NCBI GenBank assembly: GCA_015059785.1
Contig: SUZS01000003.1
Location: 1 to 64,000, forward strand
Reading direction: 5' to 3'
Origin: Rikenellaceae bacterium
GTDB lineage: Bacteria; Bacteroidota; Bacteroidia; Bacteroidales; Rikenellaceae
Length of the DNA: 64,000 nt
The position numbers and the translations under genes are program-made. Below, in pieces: positions 1-12,214 of the stretch (position 1 is the first letter of the stretch; each line of letters starts with the position of its first letter). The notes beneath the pieces were generated by a model that saw only the letters and a list, made by a program, of their open reading frames with translations, was not told where the DNA came from and ran no database searches.

Positions 1-133
1 CTCTGTGTAACAGAGGACAATTGAGCAAACCGAGTGCAGAGTAGAGTTTACTTTAACTATGCCGAGGTGCCGCCAATTGAAGCCGAAAGGATTGCAACGC
101 AATCCTCGGCAAGTTAAGCTCACTAAATTCTTT

Positions 134-165
134 AAGCCAATCCATTAAGGGTTGGCTTTTTTGTT
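134..165 (+). terminator. Rho-independent terminator of a gene/RNA left of the window
   Basis: AAGCCAATCC-ATTAA-GGGTTGGCTT stem followed by TTTTTTGTTTT. Confidence 0.6.
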
Positions 166-260
166 TTGGTTGTCTACGGTTGATTGTCTACCGTTTTGCA
201 CTTTAATTTTGTGGCTTAAAGAGTCGGCTGAGCCGATTGTTGTGTCACCCACCCCCTAAA

Positions 261-280
261 TCCCCCTCCTGTGAGGGGGA
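261..280. repeat. GC-rich hairpin within CACCCCCTAAATCCCCCTC...GAGGGGGACTT-type intergenic sequence
   Basis: TCCCCCTC-CTGT-GAGGGGGA perfect stem in non-coding DNA. Confidence 0.5.
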
Positions 281-400
281 CTTATGTTTCTGTAGGTGCA
301 AATAATCCATTACACCAACAATATAACGATAGATTTATTTTATTACAAAGCAATCTTCGGCAAGTTAAGCGAGAGACCTATTCTATTCAGATATAGGCAC

Positions 401-432
401 AAAAATAGGGAACGAACCACTTGTTCCCTATT
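401..432 (-). terminator. Terminator of the GDPD gene
   Basis: AATAGGGAAC-N9-GTTCCCTATT perfect 10-bp stem; A-run on the left gives a T-run on the minus strand. Confidence 0.7.
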
Positions 433-453
433 GAATTAGTTTGATAATGATTG

Positions 454-1233
454 CTACTTTGTGATGTGGTCGTAGAAGTCTGTGGTTGCCCAGGTGAAGC
501 CCAAGTCCTTGGCGATGTTGTAGGTATATGGGCTATTTACCATCCAAAGGAAGGTCTCTATGCCGTAGCTCTTGAACTGATCAATCCACTCGGGGTGGTT
601 AAGGATAACATTGATGTTATAAGATACAGCATAGTAGCCGCGCTCTTTAACCTCGGCTGGGGTGAGTGAGTGGTGCAGGCTGCTTGAGTTAAGAATAACC
701 TTCATATTTGGCTCCTGACGGAGTACTTCGTCTACTGTTGAGCTCTTAAATGAGAGCATATAGACTTGGTCTACCATATCAAGCTCGCGGATAATTTCAA
801 GGCTCTTTGTGATAAGTTCCTTCTCGCGCTCGCCCTTATGAGACTTAATCTCAAGCATCTGGTAGATGTGTGGAGTCTTCTTTGCCTGCTCAAGCCACTC
901 GCGAAGAGTAGGAATCTGGTGGCCAAATGGTAGGCGGTGGGCGCGAATCTCGTCAAAAGTGCTTCCCTGACAGCTCAGCTCATCTGTAATCTTATTATCG
1001 TGGCGGATAACAAGCTGGTCGTCTGCTGTAAGGTGTACATCAAACTCAATACCTGCGAAATTCAGCTCCTGTGCGCGACGAAGAGCGTCAAGGGTATTCT
1101 CATCTGTTGTAAACTCGGTGCCTGTGCTGGCATTTCCGCGGTGGGCGAGGAGTTTAACATCGGCGCTCGCCTGCTTGCAGCAAGAGCTTAGAGCAAGTGC
1201 TGCAACAGAGAGAATTGCTAAAATCTTCTTCAT
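454..1233 (-). CDS. Glycerophosphodiester phosphodiesterase family lipoprotein
   Basis: 259 aa; lipobox LSSC; AHRG...EN..D..IEFDVHLTADDQLVIRHD GDPD motifs. Confidence 0.85.
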   Translation of the reverse strand: MKKILAILSVAALALSSCCKQASADVKLLAHRGNASTGTEFTTDENTLDALRRAQELNFAGIEFDVHLTADDQLVIRHDNKITDELSCQGSTFDEIRAHRLPFGHQIPTLREWLEQAKKTPHIYQMLEIKSHKGEREKELITKSLEIIRELDMVDQVYMLSFKSSTVDEVLRQEPNMKVILNSSSLHHSLTPAEVKERGYYAVSYNINVILNHPEWIDQFKSYGIETFLWMVNSPYTYNIAKDLGFTWATTDFYDHITK

Positions 1234-1235
1234 AG

Positions 1236-2051
1236 CTATCTTTCATTTGGTAGGTTAAACACATCGCGAATCTCTTGTACAGCCTCTGGTGTCATACCTT
1301 CGGCAGTAAAGCCGAAGTTCTTGGCAGTCATATAGATATTTGCGGCCTTATTAAGCACATCGGTCTGGTCAAAGGCCTCCATCATATCTGGGCCAACAGC
1401 AACAGTACCGTGCTTCTCCCACAGAACAACATCGTATCGTCTAATCTGCTTTAGTGTAGGCTCTACAAGCTCTGTTGATGATGGCAGGGCGTAAGGCACA
1501 ACGCCAATGCCGAGCGGTGCAAAGGCAAGGGTCTCTGGAATCATTGACCAGAGAACCTGTGTAAGGTGCTCTGAATCGAGGAACTCCTTTGAGTGTGACA
1601 GAGCCACAAGCTCAATAGGGTGGGTGTGAAGTGTAGCCTTATAGCCTGAGCCACACTCAATCATATAGTCCTGAATTGCAAGGTGAGAAGATATCTCAGA
1701 TGTAGGAACGATAGGGTTGTCGGCGATAATCTCGTATGATGCGCAGTCGTCAAGGATGCGGACAATGCTTCCAGCGCACATTGGGTCGCGAGCAAGGTCG
1801 CGCATACGCTTGCCTGTACCCTTGCAGTAGAAGTAGCAACCCTTAAGGTGTGGAAGTGTCACGCCAATAGCCTTTGGAGCACATATTGCAGGCATAGCGC
1901 GCATACTATCGTCTACATACTCTGTGATATTGAGCGTAAGATTACCACCATTGCGCTCTGCCCAGCCCTTCTGCCATAGATAGCCTGCAACCTCGGCAAC
2001 GCTATCAAGAGCCTTCTTAAGTTCAGGGCGAGATGAAAGAATAGATGTCAT
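1236..2051 (-). CDS. rhaD: Class II aldolase, rhamnulose-1-phosphate aldolase-like
   Basis: 271 aa; WAERNGGNLTLNI start, LHTHPIELVALSH and WEKHGTVAVG metal-site motifs. Confidence 0.8.
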   Translation of the reverse strand: MTSILSSRPELKKALDSVAEVAGYLWQKGWAERNGGNLTLNITEYVDDSMRAMPAICAPKAIGVTLPHLKGCYFYCKGTGKRMRDLARDPMCAGSIVRILDDCASYEIIADNPIVPTSEISSHLAIQDYMIECGSGYKATLHTHPIELVALSHSKEFLDSEHLTQVLWSMIPETLAFAPLGIGVVPYALPSSTELVEPTLKQIRRYDVVLWEKHGTVAVGPDMMEAFDQTDVLNKAANIYMTAKNFGFTAEGMTPEAVQEIRDVFNLPNER

Positions 2052-2078
2052 ATTAGTTTGAGTTTTTAGGTTTAAGGT

Positions 2079-3110
2079 TTATGAAAGTTGCTTCTTGTTC
2101 ACCCAGAAGGTAAGCTCGCCACCAGCCAAGAAGTTCTGATAATTCTTGATAGCGAAGATAGGAGCATCGCAGAATGAGTTTACTGTAATGCCACCAAGGT
2201 GGTTAGTAAGGGTGATGTTGTCATACTTGAGGTAGAACTCTGGGATATCTGGCTCGGTCTCAAATACATCAATAGCTGCACCAAGCAGTTTGCCACTATC
2301 CATAGCGCGCTCAAAGGCCTTTGTATCAACAAGATATGAGCGGGCTGTGTTGATAAGGTATGAGTTCTGCTTCATAAGCCCAAACTCACGGTCGGTCATA
2401 ATTGCACCATTTGAGCGGGCGTGGAGCGTTACGATATCTGCTGTTGCGAGCAGCTCGTCCATAGGAACTACAGTAACATAATCCTCCTTGCACTCCTTAA
2501 GGAATGGGTCGGCAACAAGAATCTTACAGCCAAAGACAGAGAGTTTATAAGCCACAAGGCGACCAATAGAGCCATAGCCAACGATACCAACGGTCATATC
2601 GGTCATCTCCTTGACTGAGGTCTCGGTATTTGGATATACGATTCTCCACTCGCGGTTACGCAGAGCGATATTTGAGCGGGAGATGTTACGAGTCTCGGAC
2701 AGAATAACGCCGATAGTAAACTCTGCAACGGCATTTGCGTTGTGTGCAGGGTTGTTTGACACGATAATACCAAGCTCTGTTGCATCCTCAACATCAATAT
2801 TCTCCAATCCGCCACGGCAGGTCATAATAGCCTTGAGGTTTGGAGCCTTCTCAATCATACGGCGCTTGATAGGGCAGAGGTGCACGATAATAAGGTCGGC
2901 AGCAGCGATAGCCTCCTCAAGACCCTCTGGATAGACGATATTGTCGTGGCGACGAGCCTCAATGTCCTTAATAATGTCGCGCATCTGCGACTTATCCGGC
3001 AGACCAAAGAAGAAGGTCTCCATAGTATCGCCCTGCTGAAGGTAAGGGCGTACGCCTTTCTCCATCATCTCAGTAGTGATAAAGGCGTCAGCAATACAAA
3101 CAATTTTCAT
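2079..3110 (-). CDS. D-isomer specific 2-hydroxyacid dehydrogenase / phosphoglycerate dehydrogenase-like
   Basis: 343 aa; VGIVGYGSIGRLVAYKL Rossmann motif, NTARSYLVD, NHLGGIT. Confidence 0.85.
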   Translation of the reverse strand: MKIVCIADAFITTEMMEKGVRPYLQQGDTMETFFFGLPDKSQMRDIIKDIEARRHDNIVYPEGLEEAIAAADLIIVHLCPIKRRMIEKAPNLKAIMTCRGGLENIDVEDATELGIIVSNNPAHNANAVAEFTIGVILSETRNISRSNIALRNREWRIVYPNTETSVKEMTDMTVGIVGYGSIGRLVAYKLSVFGCKILVADPFLKECKEDYVTVVPMDELLATADIVTLHARSNGAIMTDREFGLMKQNSYLINTARSYLVDTKAFERAMDSGKLLGAAIDVFETEPDIPEFYLKYDNITLTNHLGGITVNSFCDAPIFAIKNYQNFLAGGELTFWVNKKQLS

Positions 3111-3149
3111 AGATATGTGTTTTTAGGTTGTTATTTTGGTTACTGATAA

Positions 3150-3180
3150 CAAAGGTAGTAATTTAATGTTAGTTTGCAAA
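3150..3180 (-). promoter_or_regulatory. Bacteroidetes-type promoter for the PGDH-rhaD-GDPD operon
   Basis: Minus strand TTTG (3180-3177)-N19-TACCTTTG (3157-3150). Confidence 0.65.
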
Positions 3181-3212
3181 AAAAATAGGTTGGCAAAAAC
3201 TTGCCAACCTAT
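3177..3212 (-). terminator. rpoC terminator
   Basis: ATAGGTTGGCAA-AAAC-TTGCCAACCTAT, 12-bp perfect stem with A-run on the left (T-run on minus strand). Confidence 0.85.
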
Positions 3213-3230
3213 CTATAGAGTGAATAAATA

Positions 3231-6200
3231 TTAGTTTTCAGCTGTAAGAATACCCTCTACATCAGCTCTAAGACCAACGACAATGTCGTCGTACTCGCGA
3301 AGACCTGTACCGCCAGGGATACGGCCACCGCAGATAACATTCTCCTTAAGGTTTACAAGGTGGTCGGTCTTTGCCTGGATAGCAGCCTCGTTGAGCACCT
3401 TAGTAGTCTCCTGGAAGGATGCAGCTGAGATGAAGCTGGTTGTCTGAAGTGCTGCACGAGTAATACCCTGAAGTACCTGATTTGATGTTGCAGCAACTAC
3501 TGGACGAGTCTCAACAAGTCTCATATCGCGACGCTTGAGTGATGAGTTCTCATCGCGAAGCTTACGCATTGAGATAATCTGACCTGCATAGACTGTCTGT
3601 GAGTCGCCTGCATCGGTAACAACAACCTTATCGTAAAGCTCGTCATTAACATCCATAAACTCCCACTTATCGACAATCTGGTTCTCGAAGAAGCGTGAAT
3701 CTCCTGGGTCCTCAATCTGAACCTTGTTCATCATCTGGCGAACGATAACCTCAAAGTGCTTGTCGTTAATCTTCACACCCTGCATACGGTAAACCTCCTG
3801 TACCTCGTTCACGATGTACTCCTGAACCTTTGTAGGTCCGAGGATGCGAAGGATATCGCTTGGAGTGATAGCACCGTCAGAGAGTGGCATACCGGCACGA
3901 ACGAAGTCGTTCTCCTGTACGATAATCTGGCGTGACAGTGGTACGAGGTAACGGCAAATCTCACCAGACTTAGAGGTGATGATAATCTCACGATTACCAC
4001 GCTTGATCTTACCGAATGATACCTCGCCATCAATCTCTGATACGATAGCAGGGTTAGATGGGTTACGAGCCTCGAAGAGCTCTGTAACTCGTGGAAGACC
4101 TCCGGTGATATCACCACCGCTCTTACCTACAACACGAGGAATCTTGAACAGGATATCTCCGACATGAACCTTACCGTTGTCCTTAACAGCAATGTGGGCT
4201 GATACTGGAAGGTTGTATGAGCGAAGCTCCTCGCCCTCCTTGCTCACAATCTTGATTGATGGAGTAACGGTACGACGGTCACGAGACTCGATAACTACTC
4301 GCTCTGACATACCTGTCTGCTCGTCACGCTCATCGCGGTAGGTAATACCCTCCTTGAGTGAGTCGTAGACTGCCTTACCATCGTGCTCGGCGATAACTAC
4401 TGCGTTATATGGGTCCCACTCGCAGATAAGGTCGCCCTTCTTAACCATCGAGTCATGCTCCATAAAGATGGTTGCACCATATGGAAGTGCGTGAGTGTAG
4501 AGTGTAATCTCGGTCTTAGGATCAACAATACGGAACTCTGACTGACGAGAGATTACGATGTTGATAGCCTCACCCTGTGAGTTCTTACCCTTAACGGTAC
4601 GGAGCTCATCAATCTCAAGGCGACCCTCATACTTAGAGACAACATTGGTCTCAATAGTAGAGCCACCCGCAACACCACCGACGTGGAATGTACGAAGAGT
4701 AAGCTGTGTACCTGGCTCACCGATACTCTGTGCTGCGATAACACCTACAACCTCGCCCTTCTGAACCATACGAGCGGTTGCAAGGTTACGGCCATAACAC
4801 TTAGCACATACGCCGTGGCGTGATGCACAAGTGAGTACCGAGCGGATATCTACTGACTCGATTGGAGACTTCTCAATAGCCATAGCGATGTCCTCTGTAA
4901 TCTCATCACCAGCGCGGCAGATAACCTCGTTAGTAAGTGGGTTTACCACATCGTTAAGAGCTGTACGGCCCAGGATACGGTCGTAGAGAGTCTGAACAAC
5001 ATCGTCGTTACGCTTGATAGCTGTCGCATTAAGACCACGAAGTGTACCGCAATCCTCCTCAGTGATAATCACATCCTGAGCAACATCTACAAGACGACGA
5101 GTAAGGTAACCTGCATCGGCAGTCTTAAGAGCGGTATCCGCAAGACCCTTACGAGCACCGTGAGTAGAGATAAAGTACTCAAGCACTGAAAGTCCCTCCT
5201 TAAAGTTAGAGAGGATAGGGTTCTCGATAACCTGCTGACCACCCTCAACACCAGACTTCTGTGGCTTTGCCATCAGACCACGCATACCAGAGAGCTGACG
5301 AATCTGCTCACGGGAACCACGCGCACCTGAATCAAGCATCATATATACTGGGTTAAATCCGTCGTCATCGTTTGTAAGTGTCTTTACCACCTGTGCTGAG
5401 AGTCGGTTGTTTACATTGGTCCAGACATCAATAATCTGGTTATATCGCTCGTTGTTGGTGATAAGACCCATGCTATAGTCGTCCATAATTGCCTCGGCCT
5501 TCTGGTAGCCCTCAGCAACCAACTCCTCCTTAGCCTCAGGGATAATTACAGCGTCAAGGTTAAATGACAGACCACCGCGGAATGCCATCTGGTAACCCAT
5601 ATTCTTGATATCGTCAAGGAACTTAGCTACCTTATCAGCACCCGCCTTCTTCATCACTACAGAGATAATATCACGCAGTGACTTCTTTGTCAGGAGCTCA
5701 TTTACATAGCCAACCTCCTCTGGAACAACCTGATTTACAATGATTCGACCTACGGTTGTGTCTACGAGCTTAATAACGGCCTGGCCATTCTCGTCGATAT
5801 CGCGCACGCGGCACTTAACCTCAGCGTGGATATCTACGCGACCCTCGTTATAGGCGATAATTGCCTCCTCAGGACCGTAGAACTTAAGACCAGTACCCTT
5901 AACGCCCTTGCGAGGCTTTGTAATGTAGTACAGACCAAGGACCATATCCTGTGAAGGGACAGTAATAGGTGCACCATTAGCTGGGTTAAGGACATTGTGA
6001 GAACCGAGCATAAGCAGCTGTGCCTCAAGGATAGCTGCGTTGCCAAGTGGCAAGTGAACCGCCATCTGGTCACCATCAAAGTCCGCGTTAAACGCAGTAC
6101 ATGAGAGTGGGTGGAGCTGCATTGCCTTACCCTCGATAAGCTTTGGCTGGAAGGCCTGAATACCGAGACGGTGAAGGGTTGGAGCACGGTTCATTAGCAC

Positions 6201-7490
6201 TGGATGACCCTTAATAACATTCTCAAGAATACCCCAGATTACTGGGTCCTTGCGGTCAATAATCTTCTTTGCGCTCTTTACAGTCTTTACAATACCGCGC
6301 TCAATGAGCTTACGGATGATAAATGGCTTGTAAAGCTCTGCTGCCATATCCTTTGGAATACCCATCTCGTGCATCTTCAGCTCTGGACCTACGACGATTA
6401 CTGAACGAGCTGAGTAGTCAACACGCTTACCGAGCAAGTTCTGACGGAAGCGGCCCTGCTTACCCTTCAGTGAGTCTGAAAGTGACTTAAGCGGACGGTT
6501 GCTCTCGTTCTTTACTGCGTTGCTCTTTCGTGAGTTATCAAACAGTGAGTCTACAGCCTCCTGAAGCATACGCTTCTCGTTGCGAAGGATAACCTCTGGA
6601 GCCTTAATCTCAATGAGTCGCTTGAGTCGGTTATTACGGATAATAACACGACGATAAAGGTCGTTAAGGTCTGAAGTTGCGAAACGACCACCATCCAGTG
6701 GCACGAGTGGACGAAGCTCTGGTGGAATTACTGGAATAACATCCAGCACCATCCACTCTGGGCGGTTCTTACCCTGTGATGCGCGGAAAGACTCAATAAC
6801 ATTAAGCTGCTTGAGGCTCTCGCTCTTACGCTGCTGTGAAGTCTCGCGTGATGCGCGGTCACGAAGCTCGTAAGACATCTTGTCAAGGTCTACCTCCTGA
6901 AGCAAAATCTTGATTGCCTCAGCACCCATCATAGCTACAAACTTATCTGGATCGCCATCAGGAAGGTTCTGGTTGCCTGCAGGAAGTGCCTCAAGAACAT
7001 CGAGATACTCCTTCTCTGCAAGGGTCTGGTATTTTGCAATACCCTGCTTCTCTGCTGCACCAGCGTTAATAACTACATAACGCTCGTAGTAGATAATGCC
7101 CTCAAGCTTCTTTGATGGAATACCAAGCAGGTAGCCAATCTTTGAAGGCAGTGACTTGAAGTACCAGATGTGTACCACTGGCACTACGAGTGAGATGTGT
7201 CCCATACGCTCGCGGCGTACCTTCTTCTCGGTAACCTCTACACCGCATCGGTCGCAGACAATACCCTTATAACGGATACGCTTGTACTTTCCGCAGTTAC
7301 ACTCATAGTCCTTCACTGGACCAAAGATGCGCTCGCAGAACAGTCCGTCACGCTCCGGCTTGTAGGTACGATAGTTGATAGTCTCAGGCTTGAGCACCTC
7401 GCCGCTTGATTGAGCCAAAATCTCCTCTGGAGAGGCGAGGCTAATCGAAATGCGGCTATAACCGGTTGTATTATCTTTATTGCTTGCCAT
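3231..7490 (-). CDS. rpoC: DNA-directed RNA polymerase subunit beta'
   Basis: 1419 aa; [15 protein letters not shown] catalytic motif, zinc-binding [20 protein letters not shown]. Confidence 0.99.
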   Translation of the reverse strand: MASNKDNTTGYSRISISLASPEEILAQSSGEVLKPETINYRTYKPERDGLFCERIFGPVKDYECNCGKYKRIRYKGIVCDRCGVEVTEKKVRRERMGHISLVVPVVHIWYFKSLPSKIGYLLGIPSKKLEGIIYYERYVVINAGAAEKQGIAKYQTLAEKEYLDVLEALPAGNQNLPDGDPDKFVAMMGAEAIKILLQEVDLDKMSYELRDRASRETSQQRKSESLKQLNVIESFRASQGKNRPEWMVLDVIPVIPPELRPLVPLDGGRFATSDLNDLYRRVIIRNNRLKRLIEIKAPEVILRNEKRMLQEAVDSLFDNSRKSNAVKNESNRPLKSLSDSLKGKQGRFRQNLLGKRVDYSARSVIVVGPELKMHEMGIPKDMAAELYKPFIIRKLIERGIVKTVKSAKKIIDRKDPVIWGILENVIKGHPVLMNRAPTLHRLGIQAFQPKLIEGKAMQLHPLSCTAFNADFDGDQMAVHLPLGNAAILEAQLLMLGSHNVLNPANGAPITVPSQDMVLGLYYITKPRKGVKGTGLKFYGPEEAIIAYNEGRVDIHAEVKCRVRDIDENGQAVIKLVDTTVGRIIVNQVVPEEVGYVNELLTKKSLRDIISVVMKKAGADKVAKFLDDIKNMGYQMAFRGGLSFNLDAVIIPEAKEELVAEGYQKAEAIMDDYSMGLITNNERYNQIIDVWTNVNNRLSAQVVKTLTNDDDGFNPVYMMLDSGARGSREQIRQLSGMRGLMAKPQKSGVEGGQQVIENPILSNFKEGLSVLEYFISTHGARKGLADTALKTADAGYLTRRLVDVAQDVIITEEDCGTLRGLNATAIKRNDDVVQTLYDRILGRTALNDVVNPLTNEVICRAGDEITEDIAMAIEKSPIESVDIRSVLTCASRHGVCAKCYGRNLATARMVQKGEVVGVIAAQSIGEPGTQLTLRTFHVGGVAGGSTIETNVVSKYEGRLEIDELRTVKGKNSQGEAINIVISRQSEFRIVDPKTEITLYTHALPYGATIFMEHDSMVKKGDLICEWDPYNAVVIAEHDGKAVYDSLKEGITYRDERDEQTGMSERVVIESRDRRTVTPSIKIVSKEGEELRSYNLPVSAHIAVKDNGKVHVGDILFKIPRVVGKSGGDITGGLPRVTELFEARNPSNPAIVSEIDGEVSFGKIKRGNREIIITSKSGEICRYLVPLSRQIIVQENDFVRAGMPLSDGAITPSDILRILGPTKVQEYIVNEVQEVYRMQGVKINDKHFEVIVRQMMNKVQIEDPGDSRFFENQIVDKWEFMDVNDELYDKVVVTDAGDSQTVYAGQIISMRKLRDENSSLKRRDMRLVETRPVVAATSNQVLQGITRAALQTTSFISAASFQETTKVLNEAAIQAKTDHLVNLKENVICGGRIPGGTGLREYDDIVVGLRADVEGILTAEN

Positions 7491-7521
7491 ATTTCTTACT
7501 TTTATTTATACCTACTTATTA

Positions 7522-10500
7522 TTACTCAAGTTTTACTGACAGAGCAAGACCGCGAAGCTCGTGCAACAGCACATTCATAGCCTCTGGAATACCAGGCTTT
7601 GGAAGGTTGTCGCCCTTAACGATTGCCTCGTAGGTCTTTGCACGACCTGTTACATCATCACTCTTAACGGTAAGAATCTCCTGAAGGATATTTGCTGCAC
7701 CGAAGCCCTCAAGAGCCCAAACCTCCATCTCTCCAAATCGCTGACCACCAAACTGTGCCTTACCACCGAGTGGCTGCTGGGTGATGAGTGAGTATGGACC
7801 GATTGAACGGGCGTGCATCTTATCGTCAATCATATGGCCCAGCTTAAGCATATAGATTACACCCACAGTTGCTGGCTGGTCGAAACGCTCGCCTGTACCA
7901 CCATCATAGAGGTATGTACGGCCACTGCGTGGTATACCTGCCTGTGCTGTATACTCGTTAATCTGCTCAAGTGATGCACCGTCAAAGATTGGTGTTGCGA
8001 ACTTCAGACCAAGCTCACGACCTGCCCAACCAAGTACAGTCTCATAAATCTGACCGAGGTTCATTCGTGAAGGCACACCAAGTGGGTTCAGACAGATATC
8101 TACAATAGTTCCGTCCTCAAGGAATGGCATATCCTCATCGCGGACAATCTTAGCTACAATACCCTTGTTACCGTGACGACCCGCCATCTTATCACCTACC
8201 TTAAGCTTACGCTTCTTACCGATGTAAACCTTAGCAACCTGAATAACACCTGCCTGTGGAAGCTCGTCACCATTTGTAAGGTTAATCTTCTCACGCTTAA
8301 TAGCCGCGTCAATCTTCTTAAACTCAACGATATAGTTGTTGATAATAAGTGCTACAAGGTCATTGGTATGAGCATCATCAGTCCAGTTGCAAGGGCCGAG
8401 GTTCAAGTAGCCTACATTGAGCTTGCTCTTCTCGTCAATGCTCTTGTGAGCAATATCCTCAAGCATCTTCTGAGTGAACTTAGCGCCTGCAGCATAGAGC
8501 TCAACGCCAAAGTAGTCTACAATGCCTGTAGTGGTCTTACCCTGAAGAACCTTCCACAACTTAGATACAAGCACCTCAGTAAGTGCATCTGCCTGCTCGC
8601 GGTGCTTCTCGTCAATCTTCAGCAGAGCCTCACGCTCAGCTGCGCGGTTCTTCTTATCTACAGTACCTGCGCGGCTATAGAGCTTAGTGTCAATAACAAC
8701 ACCGTGCAGTGAAGGCTGTGCCTTGAGTGATGCGTCCTTAACATCGCCTGCCTTGTCGCCGAAGATAGCGCGGAGCAGCTTCTCCTCTGGAGATGGGTCG
8801 CTCTCGCCCTTAGGGGTAATCTTACCGATAAGGATATCGCCTGGCTTAACATTTGCACCGATGCGGATAATACCGTTTGCATCGAGGTCGCGAGTTGCAT
8901 CCTCGCTAACATTTGGAATATCTGAAGTGAGCTCCTCCTTACCACGCTTAGTGTCGCGCACCTCAAGAATGTACTCGTCTACATGCACTGAAGTGAACAA
9001 ATCCTCGCGCTGGATACGCTCTGAGATAACAATAGCATCCTCGAAGTTGTAACCCTTCCATGGCATGAAGGCAACCTTAAGGTTACGACCAAGGGCAAGC
9101 TCGCCGTTCTGAGTAGAGTAGCCCTCAGTAAGAATCTGACCCTCCTCTACGCGCTCTCCGGTAAGAACCAGTGGACGCAGTGTTACAGAGGTGTTCTGGT
9201 TTGTACGGCGGTAGCGTGGTAGGGTGTATGTAGTAATCTCTGGCTCAAAGGTGCAGATATCCTGCTCCTCTGTGCGGTCATAGCGGATGTCAATGCGAGT
9301 AGCATCTGCAAAGACAACCTCTCCCGCGCCGCGTGCAACAATCTGTATGCGGCTATCAGAGATCATATCCTTCTCAATACCAGTTCCTACGATAGGGGCC
9401 TCACAGTTTACAAGCGGTACTGCCTGACGCATCATGTTAGAACCCATCAGCGCACGGTTAGCATCGTCGTGCTCAAGGAATGGAATAAGGCTCGCTGCGA
9501 TAGAGGCAACCTGATTTGGAGCAACATCCATAAGGTTGACATCTGTGTCGTGAACTACAGGGAAGTCTGCCCCCTCACGAGCCTTAATACGGTCGTGGTT
9601 CACAAAGTGGCCATCGTCAGTAAGCTGCTCATTTGACTGAGCTACAATCTGACCCTCCTCCTCCTCGGCTGAGTAGTAGCGGATATGAGAGTTGTCAAGG
9701 TCTACTACGCCATTCTCTACTGTGCGGTATGGAGTCTCAATGAATCCCATATCTGAAATCTTCGCAAATACGCAAAGAGATGAGATAAGTCCGATGTTTG
9801 GACCCTCAGGAGACTCAATAGGGCAGAGACGACCGTAGTGAGTGTAGTGTACATCTCGCACCTCAAAGCCTGCGCGGTCACGAGAAAGACCACCAGGACC
9901 CAGAGCCGACAGACGACGCTTGTGAGTAACCTCAGCAAGTGGGTTAATCTGGTCCATGAACTGTGACAGCTGTGAGGTTCCGAAGAATGAGTTGATAACG
10001 CTTGACAGTGTCTTAGCATTAATCAAATCAACTGGAGTAAAGACCTCATTATCACGCACATTCATACGCTCGCGGATTGTACGAGCCATACGAACAAAAC
10101 CAATAGAGAACTGGTTTGAAAGCTGCTCGCCTACAGTACGAACGCGACGATTTGACAAGTGGTCGATATCATCAAGCTCTGCGTGTGAGTTGATAAGCTC
10201 AATAAGGTACTTGATAATGGCGATAATATCCTCACGAGTAAGGGTGCGGATTGATGGATCGATGCCAAGCTCAAGCTTCTTGTTAATGCGGAAACGACCC
10301 ACATTACCGAGGTCATAGCGCTTGTCAGAGAAGAATAGCTTATCAATTACATCACGAGCTGTATCATCATCTGGAGCCTCAGAAGCACGGAGCTGACGGT
10401 AGATGTAGCGTACTGCATCTACCTCAGAGTTACAAGCGTCCTTCTGAAGGGTGTTATAGATAATTGAGAAGTCAATGCCTGACTGATTCTCCTTGTGGAG

Positions 10501-11379
10501 GATGATTGTCTTGACACCGCTCTCAAGAATAGCATCAATATGGTTCTCCTCAAGAATGGTCTCGCGGTCTACTATAACATCGAAACGCTCGATAGATACA
10601 ACCTCACCAGTATCCTCGTCAACAAAGTCCTCAAAGCGAGAAGAGAGAATACGAGCTGCAAGCTTACGACCTACCGCCTTCTTAAGGTTACTCTTTGTGA
10701 CTTTAACCTCATCTGCAAGGTCAAAGATATCAAGAATCTGTCTATCAGTCTCAAAACCGATAGCACGAAGAAGGGTTGTTACAGGCAACTTCTTCTTACG
10801 GTCGATATATGCGTACATCACATTGTTGATGTCGGTAGCAAACTCAATCCATGAACCCTTGAATGGAATGATTCGTGCAGAGTAGAGCTTAGTACCGTTA
10901 GTATGAACGCTCTGACCAAAGAATACACCCGGAGAACGGTGGAGCTGCGAGACAATAACACGCTCAGCACCGTTGATGACGAAGGTGCCTCGCTCCGTCA
11001 TATATGGGATGTTGCCAAAATATACATCCTGAACTACTACCTTGAAATCCTCGTGCTCATTGTCGTTGCAAGAGAGGCGCAGCTTAGCCTTGAGCGGAAC
11101 ATTATAGGTCAGTCCGCGCTCTAAACACTCCTCAATGGTGTAGCGTGGTGGATCAATGTAGTAATCGAGAAACTCCAACACAAAGTTGTTGCGAGTATCT
11201 GTAATAGGGAAATTCTCCTGAAAGACTCTGTATAGACCCTCACTCTTACGCTGCTCAGCGGTGGAGTCCATCTGGAAGAAGTCTCGGAATGACTTGAGCT
11301 GAATCTCCAACAGGTCTGGATAAGGCACACGGTTCTTAACTGTGGAGAAGCTAATACGATTTTGTGTTTTTGTGGACAT
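7522..11379 (-). CDS. rpoB: DNA-directed RNA polymerase subunit beta
   Basis: 1285 aa; [42 protein letters not shown]. Confidence 0.99.
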   Translation of the reverse strand: MSTKTQNRISFSTVKNRVPYPDLLEIQLKSFRDFFQMDSTAEQRKSEGLYRVFQENFPITDTRNNFVLEFLDYYIDPPRYTIEECLERGLTYNVPLKAKLRLSCNDNEHEDFKVVVQDVYFGNIPYMTERGTFVINGAERVIVSQLHRSPGVFFGQSVHTNGTKLYSARIIPFKGSWIEFATDINNVMYAYIDRKKKLPVTTLLRAIGFETDRQILDIFDLADEVKVTKSNLKKAVGRKLAARILSSRFEDFVDEDTGEVVSIERFDVIVDRETILEENHIDAILESGVKTIILHKENQSGIDFSIIYNTLQKDACNSEVDAVRYIYRQLRASEAPDDDTARDVIDKLFFSDKRYDLGNVGRFRINKKLELGIDPSIRTLTREDIIAIIKYLIELINSHAELDDIDHLSNRRVRTVGEQLSNQFSIGFVRMARTIRERMNVRDNEVFTPVDLINAKTLSSVINSFFGTSQLSQFMDQINPLAEVTHKRRLSALGPGGLSRDRAGFEVRDVHYTHYGRLCPIESPEGPNIGLISSLCVFAKISDMGFIETPYRTVENGVVDLDNSHIRYYSAEEEEGQIVAQSNEQLTDDGHFVNHDRIKAREGADFPVVHDTDVNLMDVAPNQVASIAASLIPFLEHDDANRALMGSNMMRQAVPLVNCEAPIVGTGIEKDMISDSRIQIVARGAGEVVFADATRIDIRYDRTEEQDICTFEPEITTYTLPRYRRTNQNTSVTLRPLVLTGERVEEGQILTEGYSTQNGELALGRNLKVAFMPWKGYNFEDAIVISERIQREDLFTSVHVDEYILEVRDTKRGKEELTSDIPNVSEDATRDLDANGIIRIGANVKPGDILIGKITPKGESDPSPEEKLLRAIFGDKAGDVKDASLKAQPSLHGVVIDTKLYSRAGTVDKKNRAAEREALLKIDEKHREQADALTEVLVSKLWKVLQGKTTTGIVDYFGVELYAAGAKFTQKMLEDIAHKSIDEKSKLNVGYLNLGPCNWTDDAHTNDLVALIINNYIVEFKKIDAAIKREKINLTNGDELPQAGVIQVAKVYIGKKRKLKVGDKMAGRHGNKGIVAKIVRDEDMPFLEDGTIVDICLNPLGVPSRMNLGQIYETVLGWAGRELGLKFATPIFDGASLEQINEYTAQAGIPRSGRTYLYDGGTGERFDQPATVGVIYMLKLGHMIDDKMHARSIGPYSLITQQPLGGKAQFGGQRFGEMEVWALEGFGAANILQEILTVKSDDVTGRAKTYEAIVKGDNLPKPGIPEAMNVLLHELRGLALSVKLE

Positions 11380-11800
11380 AAATTAATCCGGTTGTTTTTT
11401 GTGAGTACTCGAAAGGGAAAAAACTACCCTCATTACGGTTCTATTTCACACCGCTAATGCCCTCAATATTGGCGCATAGCACCCCTGAGAGCATCCAGAG
11501 GACTCAGACATTGCCATACTCTTCATAGACGAACTGTTTTTCGCACTGCCGCGTGAAGCTCTCCCTCACCCTTGATGCGAGCTGTCTCTTCGCTCTATCA
11601 AGATTATGGATTCTTCTGAATCCTTTATCCCCATTTTCGGCACAGCAAAGCACTCCGAAAAGGGTGATTTTTTATTTGCTTTGGTCGCCAACCCGTCATA
11701 TTGCGCAAAAAACGGATTTTAAGACCGGAAAAGGCATAGAGCTTACACTGCAGTAGTAAGCCCTACGCCTGAGTTGCGTTTGGATAAACCAAGTAACGAA

Positions 11801-12175
11801 TTACTTAAGCTCAACCTCAGCACCAGCCTCCTCGAGAGCAGCCTTGAGAGCCTCAGCCTCCTCCTTAGAAACACCCTCCTTAACAGCCTTAGGAGCTGCA
11901 TCAACGAGAGCCTTAGCGTCACCAAGTGAGAGACCAGCAGCCTCCTTAACAGCCTTGATAACCTGAAGCTTAGCCTGACCTGCAGCCTTAAGAACTACAT
12001 CCCAAGTAGTCTTCTCTGCAACAGCAGCCTCACCTGCAGCAGGTGCAGCAGCAACTGCAACAGCTGCAGCAGCTGGCTCAATACCGTACTCCTCCTTGAG
12101 GATGGTAGCCAATTCGTTTACCTCTTTAACAGTCAAGTTTACCAACTCCTCTGCCAATACTTTTACATCTGCCAT
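11801..12175 (-). CDS. rplL: 50S ribosomal protein L7/L12
   Basis: 124 aa; Ala-rich hinge and conserved C-terminal domain ([30 protein letters not shown]). Confidence 0.98.
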   Translation of the reverse strand: MADVKVLAEELVNLTVKEVNELATILKEEYGIEPAAAAVAVAAAPAAGEAAVAEKTTWDVVLKAAGQAKLQVIKAVKEAAGLSLGDAKALVDAAPKAVKEGVSKEEAEALKAALEEAGAEVELK

Positions 12176-12214
12176 AGTTGTAATTTTTATTAAATTTGTT
12201 TTTTGTTTCTTTTA

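Noticed and set aside
8173-8712. 179-aa plus-strand ORF antisense to rpoB
   Set aside because: Lies wholly inside the rpoB coding region; typical antisense shadow ORF with no recognisable motif. The same applies to the other ORFs antisense to rpoC, rpoB, rplA, thiC and ileS.
9900-10020. Rifampicin-resistance substitutions in RpoB
   Set aside because: The cluster reads [32 protein letters not shown], which looks wild type at the usual positions.
11553-11756. 67-aa plus ORF in the rplL-rpoB spacer
   Set aside because: Opposite to the operon direction and consists of sequence forming the spacer hairpins.
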